A stretch of 64,000 nucleotides of DNA, from the NCBI GenBank assembly GCA_013180625.2, contig SNVD02008858.1, positions 248,001-312,000 on the forward strand, in the 5' to 3' direction. The position numbers and the translations under genes are program-made. This document shows positions 50,109 through 62,343 of this stretch, piece by piece (position 1 is the first letter of the stretch; each line of letters starts with the position of its first letter). The DNA is from Boswellia sacra (Eukaryota > Streptophyta > Magnoliopsida > Sapindales > Burseraceae). Below the pieces are notes generated by a model, which worked only from the letters and a program-made list of their open reading frames with translations, was not told where the DNA came from and did not search any database.

Positions 50109-52456
50109 CTATTCTCCCAATATTTTTGAAGAGTTAATACAGCTGCTAGCAGCATCCAGACTTAGCCCTTCATACACCTGTAAGCAGTTGGAGAGAGCAG
50201 AAGGTGATGCACTGGAAAAACCAAATGTAAACTTTGAACAGGAAGGATATTATATGATACAAAATACTACACTACACATACAAGTTTCTTGTGAATTTGT
50301 TGAAAAGCATGGCAAAACTTTTCTGCCTCAGCTGCACTGACCTATTAAACACGTGCGCCAATTGTCAGATTTCTCCACATAAACTTTAAAACATGATTAA
50401 TAGCACTCTTCAATTTAAAGCATTATTACCAAAATCCTTCACCACGGAAAAAAAAGTTTTTAATAGCTTAAAGATTTGCAGGATATCAGAGCTAAATATA
50501 ATCAAAACTCAAGAAGTGACATGAGTGGCGGCTCAAGCTGATGTGCGCACTTTGCTGAATTCCCATGTATATCTAAATCTCAAACCCATACATATTAATA
50601 TCCCATTACAAAAATATTTAATCTCTTTAGGGAAAGCCTTTCGTAATCAGAAACTTATTAAATGGATAAAAATTGAAAAGGAAGATAAGAATCTAACTAA
50701 TAAGATGTGACAAAGAGACATCTGCCACTTTTCTACTGCATAAAATTCCATTATTCCATCCACTTCAAATCCAGTAAATAAAATTAAATGAAAAAGATCT
50801 TTTCATTTCATCTAAGAATAATGTCATGCATGCATCTGATATACATCAGTTCTTCCATTTTGTTTTAATCATAGCAGCTACATTGACTAAAGCCCATGCC
50901 AAAGGTGGAGATATCTTAAGAACTACATGAAAATAATCACACAAACATATTCTATAAAATTAAAGAAGTTTGTATCACGTTAGAAAATGGATTCATACAC
51001 TGGCGAACATGAAAAACTCATTCCTCCAGTCATCCAATTATGCTCTTAGATTCAGGGAATGGAAAGAGTAGCCTTATGTTACAGAATCATGTAAAACCAA
51101 ACAAAACATGACATGTAATTAAATTGAACTTAGTTATGTACTATAAGAGCAACAATTATACCTTCCTCATAGCTGCGAGCTTTAGCTTCTCCCAGAATGC
51201 ATCTGTAAGTGCAAATCCATTTTAAAAATATCAATGAAGAATATTCAACACCAATTATGACAAAAAACTAAGGTGACCAAAAAGATGCAATTGCATCCAT
51301 TCCATCCCCATCTATTTTGTTAACTCCACATCAGATTTGAAGAGAAAATTTATTATCATAATTATTTTCTTTGTTAAAAGAAGAAAAGAAAAGAGTGTGG
51401 TAAAGCAAAAATTTGGGAATAAACACAAGGGTAGCATATTAGAATTATGTTACGCTGTTTACATAATGATTAACCCCAGGGCTTCACCTAAAAAAATTTA
51501 GGAACATGGTGATCAAAAAGGCCGGTTTGCATATTCCATTTGTTATGAAAAAAAAAAAAAAATCTAAGCCCAAATTCTTCTGCAACATAAGCAAAAGAAT
51601 AGGCTTCGTAAAACTCAGAGAAATTGTAATTCCCAGTTGAAGTCGAATACCTATCCTAATTAGGAATTTAGCCACTATAAATAAGGAAGAAACTTATTTA
51701 TTTATTTATCTTATTTCTTTTTTCAGACTTTTAAAATGATAGAATTATCGAGCAATATAGAACTATTTCCACCTCAATTCCTGTCTGAGTTTTCTCCTAT
51801 TTCTGTGATCTTTGCCAGATGGGCATCCAAGTAAACAAAATGTCTATAAACTGCAGGATTAACATACCATGAAGGTCGACTCCTTGATTCTCAATCGGCT
51901 GTTTATCCCCTTCATCCCAGGCATCTTGCCACTCCTTTAAGTTCTGTTCAAATTCAGATTAACTTAAGCTAGTGCAGAATACAATAACAGCAAACAATAA
52001 ATCACTATAAAGGCAATATGGGGCAGTTTCAGTACTGTCTCATCCTCCGCCGAGATCAAAACGGATCGTCCTGAAGAATCCAAGTCAGCCTGCAATCAAT
52101 GATAAGAGAGCATTCAAAAGCTCAGCCAGATGCAAATACACAAGAAGCCTAATGAAATAAAACAAGGTCCAATCCAAGCTACATATAATATAAGCTTCCC
52201 ATTCAGCAACATCATTCAAGTAAAAGGACCTATAATTACATTATATTACATATAAGCGGCAGCAATTAAAAGCTATAGATTACAAAAATTAGGGATATCT
52301 CTTTCACTTCACGAAAACGAATAGAATATATGATGGATATTTTGTTTGTTTAGACAAAAAAGGGAAATAAATAATTAGAGTTGAAGTTACTTGATAATCG
52401 CGAGATCGGACAACCGGGAAGAGATCGAGAAGCCGTCGGAATTCTGTTTCGTCCAT
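50109..52456 (-). CDS. Small acidic plant protein of unknown function (six exons)
   Basis: I do not recognise the family with certainty. Coding exons are 52456-52391, 52089-52036, 51943-51868, 51202-51162, 50341-50282 and 50177-50109. All introns are GT-AG and all junctions keep frame, giving 121 residues. It starts MDETEFRRLLDLFPVVRSRD, then a serine-rich linker with SAEDET. A Trp-rich helix follows (LKEWQDAWDEGDK), then LHDAFWEKLKLAAMRK, AEAEKFCHAFQQIHKKLVYE and a short tail ending LGE. There is no signal peptide, membrane segment or catalytic motif; the composition suggests a small helical soluble protein. The donor of intron 2 (ACA|GTACTG) is weak. An in-frame ATG also exists at 52534. 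It is transcribed away from the NPF remnant. Confidence 0.82.
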
Positions 52457-52848
52457 GTCTTCTTGAACCGACTGTGAGTGAGCACCCCCAATTGGAAGAG
52501 TATTATTATAAGTTTCGATTTCGAGTGGCCCCAAAATAATTAAATTATGATAAAGACAAATTTATTTGATTTAGAAAAATTAAACCACTGCTTCTTTTTT
52601 AATTTTAGAAAACCACACAAGAAAATTGAATATAAATTTCAATATTACAATTTTAACCCTATTTGAATTCGAGATCGGAGCACTTACGTTACGTTGCGGT
52701 CATAATTGGGGTTCCGAGAATTTTAAAAAAAATTAATTTTTAAACATAAACTTGTTTAATTTTTATCGAAGTTTAATTTAATAAAAATTTATTTATATGT
52801 TAATAAATATACAATTTAGGGCTATCTACGACCGACCGACCGACATCA

Positions 52849-52906
52849 TCCCCCACAACCCGCCCCGCGCCCTGCCCCCGCCACCCGCACCAACCCCTAA
52901 CGCCGC
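52849..52906 (-). promoter_or_regulatory. G-run tract upstream of the small gene (possible G-quadruplex)
   Basis: The plus strand is a C-rich block (CCCCCACAACCCGCCCCGCG and onward), preceded by CCGACCGACCGA. The minus strand, the coding strand of the gene starting at 52456, therefore has at least five G-runs of three or more within 60 bases. Confidence 0.55.
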
Positions 52907-53254
52907 CCTCGGCGCAAAAGGCACACAAAGGTCAAATGAAAATAAAAGGTCATCTTGGGAGATCAGAGGTTGCAAATTAGTCCTGAATCCTGATTTCAAC
53001 TTCAAATCGTTGACCCAAATGACAAAACAGTTTCTGAGATTGACATAAACAAGAGAGAAGATAATATAAACATAACTGAAAAACCCTTATATCAACCACT
53101 TTGACCAGTAAAATAATAAAATAATTCATTGAATGCAATAAAAAATGTTAAAAAATACTGACTAGTGCTCTGACCTCTTTTATAATTTTCCTAATTATTA
53201 TACAAGTTGACATGATTACCCTCCATCGCACCACCACCACCCCTCCCCTAAACG

Positions 53255-53791
53255 TGTTGGAGTTGGTCTTGTTCTTTCTTTAATTTCAATGACTGTGGCT
53301 GGTTTTGTTGAGGTGAAGAGAAGGAATCAGTACCTGAAGAATATACTCAAGCCAATTAGTGTCTTCTGGCTTTCCTTTCAATAGGGGATTTTTGGGCTTG
53401 CAGACATGTTTACGATCGTTGGATTAATGGAATTCTTCTACAAAGAAGCTCCCTCTGGGATGAAATCACTCTCTACTTCATTTTCTTGGTTGTCGCTATC
53501 TTTTGGTTACTTCTTGAGTAGTGATTTTATGGACATTATAAACGCTCACTCAGAAAATCACTCCCAGCAAGACAGGATGGTCGCAAGGAGATATTTCTTG
53601 GATTACAACAAATTGGATCTCTTTTATTGGTTCCTAGCAGTTCTTAGTGCTCTCAACATGGTTACTTATATCTTTTGGGCTTCATGGTACAAGCACGAGA
53701 AGGCGCCAGCTGACTCAAAGCCAGGCCCATCAGACAAATTAATCATACTCTGCCAACAAATTAATAATGCTCTCCATTGTGAAACTGAATA
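53255..53791 (+). pseudogene. NPF4-type (NRT1/PTR) transporter, C-terminal remnant
   Basis: NPF proteins are 12-helix proton-coupled transporters for nitrate, peptides or hormones. Only about the last 170 residues remain. They begin with the RVGVGLVL segment and continue ISMTVAGFVEVKRR, LKPISVFWLSFQ, then GIFGLADMFTIVGLMEFFYK and EAPSGMKSLSTSFSWLSLS, and end after FYWFLAVLSALN and FWASWYKHEK. A TAG (near 53382) sits where a tyrosine codon is expected, just before GIFG. The frame also appears to shift near 53275-53282. The N-terminal helices and the ExxER region are missing upstream. The 128-codon open frame from 53406 cannot make a complete transporter. Confidence 0.88.
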
Positions 53792-53926
53792 AAGCAGTGC
53801 ATTTTTTTTTAAATAATAAGTCCTTTGGAAAAGCTATGTAAGTTGACCAGAATTCTAGATGCACTGCATAAAAAGTTGTTCCCCTTTTGTTTTGTGTGCA
53901 ACTTACTATTCCTCTCGTTCTTCAAA

Positions 53927-53971
53927 TACTCTCTCTCTCTCCTCTCTCTCTTCTCTCTCTCTCTCTATATA

Positions 53972-54032
<61 letters not shown>
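53927..54032. repeat. (CT)n(AT)n compound microsatellite
   Basis: Long CTCTCT tracts run into ATATAT tracts over about 100 bases just downstream of the NPF remnant. Confidence 0.95.
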
Positions 54033-54094
54033 GTATAGGAATCAACTACCTCTTAAAATTATATTATTTTTTATATCACATACCTAATGAATAA

Positions 54095-54970
54095 AAATTA
54101 ATAATTAAAATATAATGATTTTTGTGATAAAATTAATAACTCTTTGGGGTGGACTAAAATTTTTTTTGTAATGTTTTAGTGTATAATTAAATTTTAGTAG
54201 TTTGAAAAGGCACAATAATTGGTTTTTATTAATTTTTATTTTGTATTCGGTTAATTAATAGATAAAGTTTTATCCTTATGTCATAAATAAATGCCTTTAA
54301 TCAAATCTAATAATATATTTTATTCTCATAATCAATAACGATTATGTTAAACCAGTATCATAGAATGACCCTTATATATTATATCAAATGTGTCTTAAAC
54401 AGGTTGAATAAATCTCTTGTTTACTAATTAATTTTTGTATAAAATATCATTTTTGCGTTAATGAAAATTTTATTAATCCTTACTTTGAAATCAGCATTCT
54501 AAATTATCATTTTCATACGAAAACAAAATCAATGAGTAGAATATAATATCATTTTTATACCCTTCTCTCTAAGGGATAACTGTCCTGCGCACAAGAAATT
54601 GATTTATACAATATATGGTTGGCATTTGTTAACATGTCTTATCTTGATTTGATATGCAAAATCAATTGAAAAATGTTGTTTGGCAATCTGTTACAATCAT
54701 TTGATAACGTGTTCTTTAGCATCTCCACGTGTAAATTAGACAGCAAAAGCTATGACAGACACATTACCGACTTCACATGACTCGGATTAGAATACCACCG
54801 ACACCGCATTCCGAGACACTAAAATCTTGAAGAAAAGCAAAATCTAATACTTCTGCTTCTGGTGTTATGTTAATCTATATTTACTCGGAACAAAATTAAA
54901 GAACAGCACTCTTTAATAGCAACAATGCATCTGGATGTAGAAAATTAATTTGCATCTCTTTTTTGTTTTT
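54095..54970. other. AT-rich intergenic stretch
   Basis: No gene, RNA or bounded mobile element recognised. Confidence 0.5.
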
Positions 54971-56168
54971 AAATTAAAAAAATAGATAAAATTAGGATCT
55001 TAAGTAAAATTTAGACACATCTTAAAAAATTTTTAACTATAGACACTTTCTTCGAAAAATGACTAAAATACCATTTGAAACTTAAATTTTAAAAAAAAGA
55101 AAAAAAAGAAAGAAACATCACGAAACACCCTTCCTCCATTGTCCGGGAGATTTTAAGGGATTTAGAATAGATTTTAATAGATTTTAAATTTGGAGATTTG
55201 AGTTTGGACTCATATTTTGTACTTATTCTGTGTTTTTGAGGTTAAATAAAGTGTTATTTTATTGATTTTTTGGTTTAATGTGTGTAAAAATCGTAGAAAC
55301 CGATGCGTTTCGTCGTGACGAAGACGATGGCGAGTGTCGATTTTCACTCGACACTCGATATACGGTGTGGAGTTCTGTAGGATACTTCAACCGACACTCG
55401 CCACCACGACATTTTACATAAAACCGATACTCGACATTCCCAATTACAACGTGTCAAGTCCTGTCGGATGCATGTCTCTGACACTCGACATCGTGTCGAG
55501 TCCTGTCGGATGCATGTCTCTGACACTCGACATCGTGTTGAGTCCTGTCGGATGCATGTCGTTGACACTCGACATCGTTGTAATTGGGAATGTCGAGTGT
55601 GGGTTTTATGTAAAATGCTCTGGTGGCGAGTATCGATTGAAGCATCCGATAGAACTCGACACCGTATGTCGAGCGAAAACTGACACTCGCCATCGTCTTC
55701 GTCACCACTAAACGCGTCGATTTTTACGATTTTTACATACATCAAACCAGAAAATCAACAAAATAACATTTCATTTAGCTCCAGAAACATAGAATAAGCA
55801 CAAAATACGAGCCCAAACTCAAATCCCCAAATTCAAAATCTCCAAATTCAAAATCCCAAAAATCTATCTCAAATCCCCAAACACAGAATAAGTTCCTCGT
55901 TCCCCTTGCTGCGTTTCGACTGCGTTTTTTACGGTGTCTAGGGTATTGGAAGCTGGACAACAACAGACGGTTGTGAAAATAGGATACGGTTATAGAAATA
56001 GGAAGAAGTAAGTGAAGAAAAGAGGGAAATAAAGAGTTTAGGAATAAATTGAATTTTAAAGGGCATTTTAGTCATTTTTCGAAGAAAGTATCTATGGCAT
56101 GAAAATTTTTCAAGATGTGTCTAAATTCACTTAAAGCCCCTAAAAGTGTCTATTTTTTCAATTTTCCC
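54971..56168. mobile_element. Foldback MULE with central tandem repeat
   Basis: The two halves are reverse complements along nearly their whole length (left about 54971-55459, right about 55586-56168). They share AATTTAGACACATCTT, CTTTCTTCGAAAAATGACTA, GACGAAGACGATGGCGAGTG and CGACATTCCCAATTACAACG. The centre is a 42-bp tandem repeat. Imperfect 9-mers flank it (ttttgtttt / ttttatttg); the TSD is not certain. Open frames on both strands encode each other's mirror image and are by-products. Confidence 0.8.
55460..55585. repeat. 42-bp tandem repeat, three units
   Basis: CCTGTCGGATGCATGTC begins at 55460, 55502 and 55544. Each unit continues with TGACACTCGACATCGT. Confidence 0.92.
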
Positions 56169-57594
56169 TTTTATTTGAGATAGTTTCAAATAATAGCCCA
56201 CTCAATGGCAAAGCCACAACACAAAAATGTATGGTAAGTTGAAGTATAAAAGAATATATCGATTGATTAATATTTAAAGATAAAAATATTGATAAAAAAA
56301 TAAAATTTTATATAAAATTTAAAAAAGTAATAAAAATTACATATCAATTTGTCTAAATCAATGAAATAAAAATAAATAACTATGCTATTTAAATAACATA
56401 TATAAAAAAATGTAAAAAGAAAACTGGAGTTTGAAATATGATACTCTTATTGTTATACTAAAGTTGTAGTTTTTGAGAATTTGTCATAACCTCTTTAATT
56501 TTGATGAAAATTTTCTTAAAAAAATTACATATTTTATATATTGAAGAAACCAAGTCACGATAAAAAAAAAGAAAAGAAAAAAAATTAAAAAGTGGACTTG
56601 CCTTATTAATTAAAATTTTGGGGAATTCTAAGAAAGAAAGTTTGAAAAGAAAAAAAAAGTTAAGTTTTGCTCGAGGGTAAGATAATAAAAATAAAAAAAG
56701 AAATGATGAAAAGATAATCATAATATAAATGAGTCATTCAATAATTAATTAGTCATTTATGTAAATATGGGGAATTTGAGGATTTAATATGCATAATTAT
56801 GACTTATTTCATAGTAAAATTATATTATATCAAGAAGCTACTCCTCTACTTTTTGACCTAGAAGGGTCAATATGAAAAATTTTAATATATTTGATAGTAA
56901 AATAGAATTTCTTTTCTCACAAATTAAGGACTTATTTTTTGAGACTAAGCCTTCTTAGGCCCAAATGTAGGTCTACCCCTAAGGGTAATGCATGATAACA
57001 ATTTTATATGCAACATTGTAATATCCCTTGTTGATGCAAGAAAATTGCACCAATAGAAACAAGACACATGGGATGTTCAAATACAAAACGGTCAAGTTGA
57101 CCTATAATGACAATTCCTTGGGAACCCTTAATAACAACGTAAAGTTTTTTCGGTGGATACGCAAACACCAATAGAATGAGTTCCCTAAGCTGCTCTAAAT
57201 GTAAAATAAATATTGAGAATGGATTGGTAATCATTCATAGCGTATTAGCAATACTGAACTCTTATCACTGGTAACTAGAGATCATCCTTAAGATGGTCTC
57301 GAGATGCAAAATGCATAAATTTTTCACCATTGTGAACCCCATAGACGTCAAAGTCAACTTTTAAGGCAAATGGTCAAATTAAAAATAGGAGAAGTAGTGT
57401 TTAAAAAAGATGATTATAGGATCAAAATCTATTAAAAGAAGGGAATAAAAGTTTTTCTCACTTAATATTCTTTATATGGATGTTTGAGGTATCACCCATT
57501 ATCTAGTCATCGATCTTATTTATATAACGTTAGTAATATACAATTTATATGATGGTCTTCAAAGTATTCCCATGGTTGGGTGTGCATCAAATGT
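56169..57594. other. AT-rich intergenic stretch
   Basis: No confident gene. A minus-strand frame at 57004-57234 contains KLYVVIKGSQGIVIIGQLDRF, which I cannot place. Confidence 0.45.
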
Positions 57595-58269
57595 TGGATG
57601 CATTTGCCCAATTGATATGTTTGAAGGAATCAATTTTAGACTTATTGTATCCTTAGCATTTCATGCAAGAATAGGTTATCGGGGGTCTCTAAAAATTCCA
57701 TTTTATGAAATCTTTGAGAAATTAAAAAAAATATATATTGATGCTTTATTTATCATCAAGTATAGATGAATACTATATGGTAGCGGTAGAAAATTCTTTG
57801 GCTCTGAATTACAGTATCTTAGAAAAACAGGTTGTTCTGAATCGATACCATCAAGAATTCCTAACTATTGTGTTGGAAAATGTTCATCTTTGAAGTATTT
57901 TTCCTTTTCGATATTTTTCTATTGGAGCCTCCCTCATTCCTTTTATTGAGCAAAATGATGCGTATTGGGCTTTAATGAGTTCTAATATGCAACTCCAAGC
58001 AGTTCTACTCCCTTGGTCCGAGAAATGCGCTGTGTGGACTGGTTTTGAATGCCAAGTGGCTCTACATTCAAAGGTTTTCGATTAGGCAAACACAAGGGAA
58101 TGATCATTTATACCAATATTCATAAGATCATTTTATTGAACAATAAGGATACTCTAATTATTATATTAGTTGTGTATTAACGTTCCAATAAAAATACTTG
58201 TATGCATAAGAAAATCTAGGCTGCGTGACGTAAATGTATCAAAAATGGGACAAGTTTTAGCAGATGGTG
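57595..58269 (+). pseudogene. rpoB: Nuclear plastid DNA insertion: rpoB fragment
   Basis: Translation in shifting frames follows the middle of chloroplast RNA polymerase beta subunit. The segments are [36 protein letters not shown], then [27 protein letters not shown] and [16 protein letters not shown], and finally NVPIKILVCI and MGQVLADG. Order and spacing match rpoB (about 225 codons), but many substitutions, stops and frameshifts are present. It is an old transfer of plastid DNA to the nucleus. No neighbouring plastid genes were recognised on either side. Confidence 0.85.
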
Positions 58270-59100
58270 ACATCCAATGCTACGTTGTCATGCGATAGAG
58301 GTTGGTGATATTTGACCAATGTTAAGAGTACGTAGTTGAGGATCCAGTGCTAAATGGTAGAGCTCGCATATATTGTAGTTGGCGTAGCGACCCATTTGTC
58401 AACAATAGGTTAGTCTGGGTGAACTACACCCATTTTTGGGGGCAATGTGGTCTTTAGTGTTTCTTTAAAGTCATGTGCTTATTTGTCATTAAGGCAAATC
58501 ATAGGAGTTTATGATAATTACCTTAAATAAAATACCAAGTTTTACGGGTATTAGTTTTTTTAACTGAAATCTAAATTGATCTTAATTCAACTAAAGTCTG
58601 AATAAGTCTAAATATATAAATCTGAATGATATGTTTGTTTCTTTTTTTTTTTATTTCAACATCTAAATTAAAAAGTCTAAAATTAGTATTTTTACGTTTA
58701 TATCTTTGTTGTTTGTTTGTTGTTTTCACTTGTGTTTTTTAATATAGTAAAAATATTTGTAAATTAATGTTAAAGAATTTAAATATTTAAAATTTTATAA
58801 TTTCAAATATTTTATTATTTTTTAAAATTATTAAAATAATAATTTATATTATAATTATATATGTATTTATTTAAATAAATATTGTCTTATAAAAGTCACA
58901 TAAAATAGCTAATGAATGAATTGATAGGGGTATTTTTGAGAATTAGGGTGGTATAAACTATTCATACATTTGTATTAAGATAAAAGCTAAAATATTTAAA
59001 ATTTTCTGTTTAGATGAAATTGTCTTCGAATAAGTCTTACGTTATGAAAACAAACATCTTAAAAATATCTAAATTTTCAGAATAAGTTTAATTCACACTT
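58270..59100. other. AT-rich stretch, no gene
   Basis: Related words (CTGAATAAGTCTAAAT and CGAATAAGTCTTACG) occur near 58600 and 59025. They may mark the ends of a degenerate element that I could not bound. Confidence 0.4.
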
Positions 59101-59108
59101 CATAAAAA

Positions 59109-59223
59109 AAAAAACACACACACACACATACACACACACACAAAGTACCCCTTTAGTTAATGTCTTTCAGGTCTTATGTTCAATATGTTTTTGTGGAAAA
59201 ATATTTATTTCTCTTTAATCATG

Positions 59224-59285
<62 letters not shown>

Positions 59286-59290
59286 GAGAG
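59109..59290. repeat. Microsatellites (CA)n and (TC)n(TA)n
   Basis: A CACACA tract is at about 59113-59142. A long TCTCTC tract passing into TATATA and then GAGAG is at about 59224-59291. Confidence 0.92.
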
Positions 59291-61690
59291 AACAACAACG
59301 ACGACGACGACATAATATTTATCATGCCCCAAACTCGAAGGGTTAGAGGAGTGATTTTACAGAAAACCAAATCTAAGCTAATTGTGCAACAAATCTCCAA
59401 TTACACAAAAAAAAAAAATCCCCCATGCAACTCTCATTTTATTTCTTAGACAACTACAAGAATAGAAACACAATTCCTCCCACGTAAATTGCACCATGGA
59501 AAGTGCAGAAGCGTCATTGCCACAATCCACCAAGAACTTTTAACATGAATCCTTAGCCAGACTTTCAAACCAACTAGGAATCACAACAAACTATAGTGAG
59601 TATATATAAAACTTAGTAAGCAAATTAGTTTTTCATATAGAAAATACATGCCATATAGTATAGGCCATGCATATGCTTATGAGTGTAATATCAAAGCAAA
59701 TGCACATCCAGAACACTTATCATAGTATAAACATGCCCATAATTAGATAGATTCTTATAAACATAATCCTACAAATAGATTCTTAATGCATATTCATATA
59801 GACATATTCATACATGATATATTCAAGAGCAAAGCTTAATGGATTTCCTTAATATAGACGTTTAAAACAAATTTATAAACAAAGATTGAACACCACAAAC
59901 AAATCCACTTAAGCACTTAATAGCTTCCAATAACAAAGAAGAGTTTGAACATGCATAAACTAGAATGATATATAAACATAGGTCTAGTCATGTTGAATCA
60001 GAACAAATAAGAAGCGATATGGTAATGATCAAAACAGAATAGAGATCGGAACAAAATAGAGATCTAATAATGATCAAAATAGAATAAAAATCTAATATCA
60101 GAACAAAACATATATCTTATTTAAAAATAGAGGTCAAGCTTCACAAGTAAAGCTACTAAGTATGATTTATCAATTATTCTTCACTTAGATAGTCTTTCAG
60201 ATATCACTTATCATACAAATATTTATATATCAGAAAATACTTTCAAAGCATAAAAAAGACATAATATTTCCATTGGGATTCTAGTTGAAATCTGTATTAC
60301 TTACCTCCTCGCAAACTCATATCAAAGCATCATTCCTTGACTGAAAAAAAGATTTGTTCTATACCTGAACAATCTCAATTCTCTAAATTTTCATTAATAA
60401 TTTACTCATTGGATCCACCTAGGAATACACAAAGACATAGTTAACACGTATATTTATAAGCATATAAATTTTCAGAATGATTTGAAATCAAATAGGCCTT
60501 GAAACAATTTATGCTTTAGAGATCTGATATCAGAACAAAACATATATCTGATTAAAAAATAGAGGTCAAACGCCACAAGTAAAGCTACTAAGTATGATTG
60601 ATCAATCATTCCTTGCTTAGATAGTCTTTCACATATCACATATTATACAAACATTTATTTATCAAAAAAAACTTTCAAAGCATAAAAAACACATAATATT
60701 TCCACTCGGATTCCAGTTGAAATCTAATTTACTTACCTCCTCGCAAACTCGTATGAAAGCATCATTCCTTAACTGAAAAAATGATTTGTTCTAGACTTCA
60801 ACAATCTCACTTCTCTAAATTTTCATTAATAATTTACTCATCAGATCCACCTAGTAATACACAAAGACATAGTTGACATGTATATTTATGAGCATATAAA
60901 TTTTCAGAATGTTTTAAAATCAAATAAGCCTTCAAACAATTTACGGTTTAGGGCTGGTTGATTCTGTCTAGTATATGCCATAATTGATGTCCCCCACTTC
61001 AAAAATTCATAATAAATTGTTTTATGATTATAAAATCATGAAACTTTATAGAATTAAACTAGGCATGTCAAGAAACAGATATGAGAAATTTCATAATTTT
61101 CTAAGAAGTATAAATATTACAAATAAAATTCGTAACTTTGATATCTTATTGAAGATAATAAATTTTAGGGTTTTAGAACTATATCTAAAAATTCATATGA
61201 AATAAAATATGAAAGAGCTTTTTATGACAAAAAATTTAATATAATACTTGACATGTCATTTTTAACATATTATAATGTCATAATGAAATCCAAAGTGACA
61301 TAAAAGATGTGATTTTCAAAATACTTCATTATCATAAAATTGTCTCAGTAAAAAACCTAGTTCCTAACCATGTCAACAATTAATCATGAGAACTTAATCT
61401 TATAACAAAATATTCATGGAACTTACCTCTTATCTCCTTAGAGTCTCTCAAAAGATCGACATAACACAAATATACCATATAAAACCCTAACAATTATTTA
61501 TATAGATCTCCTAATTATAATTCTAATATGATTAAGATAGTAACATAATTTTATTTTCCTATTTGAATTAGGAATATCATTTAAGTATCATTCCTAATCC
61601 AAAAGAAAATTATAAAGAGACTAAATTATAAAAAGCCCAATTCTAATGTCAAATCACAATTCTTAAGAGTTTCAATTTTGGGGCGTTACA
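59291..61690. other. Repeat-derived stretch, possible decayed LTR
   Basis: It starts near TCATGCCCCAAACTCGAAGG and ends GGGGCGTTACA. The right end, read on the minus strand (TGTAACGCCCC), looks like a common plant LTR start. The two ends are not shown to belong to one element. It contains the 432-bp tandem duplication and no gene. Confidence 0.4.
60095..60950. repeat. Tandem duplication, ~432-bp unit x2
   Basis: CAGAACAAAACATATATCT recurs at about 60100 and 60532. The shared sequence runs through CACAAGTAAAGCTACTAAGT, CTTACCTCCTCGCAAACTC and CACAAAGACATAGTT to the end of each unit. The copies differ by scattered substitutions. Confidence 0.88.
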
Positions 61691-62343
61691 ATATTCTCTA
61701 TAGAACCTTTATTTTTGTTTGATAAACAAAATTCTGAACTTACATTTATTTTTATCTTTTCTCTTATGCTTTATGTTAGATTCTTGGTTGTCATCTTAAC
61801 TTGTATATTTAATTTTGTTTAAAGCAAAAGAAATTGTTGCCATTTTTAAATTTCAATTTTGTCAAAAGTAATAAGCTGACAGTTTATCTTGTTTCGGATC
61901 TAAATTTTAAGTTCCAACTAACATATTTAGAGCCTGATCTTTGCAACAACTTTTGAATACGATGGTTCCTGATTGATTTGAATAGATGAAGATCTTTAGT
62001 TTAAAGTGAAATTATTTAATCTATCTTGAAAGGTGGAGACTAAAAGAGAGGATCTCCATTTCCATTGTTTGATAAACCAATTAGCAGATAAAAAAATCAT
62101 TTAAGAGTTCTTGTCAACATAGAGTTGTTAACATTTTTAATTGAGAGAGTTTTACTTGTGGTTGTATTACTTAAAATAATTCTTTTTAATTATTTTAAAC
62201 TTTTGAGTGATGGGAAGCACTATAGTGATTAAGTTCACGAGGATACGAAGATTTCTAGTAAATCTATTCCATTCATTAGGCGAACACTATAGGGATTGTG
62301 AGTCTTGTGAGACTTGTATCTGCATGTAAATAGTATTCATATA
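61691..62343. other. Intergenic stretch, no gene
   Basis: No open frame, RNA gene or bounded repeat recognised. Confidence 0.5.

Noticed and set aside
55334..55745. Overlapping open frames of 125 and 133 codons on both strands
   Set aside because: They mirror each other because the element is a palindrome with a 42-bp (14-codon) repeat; not a gene.
57004..57234. Second plastid gene next to the rpoB fragment
   Set aside because: The 76-codon frame does not match any plastid protein I recognise.
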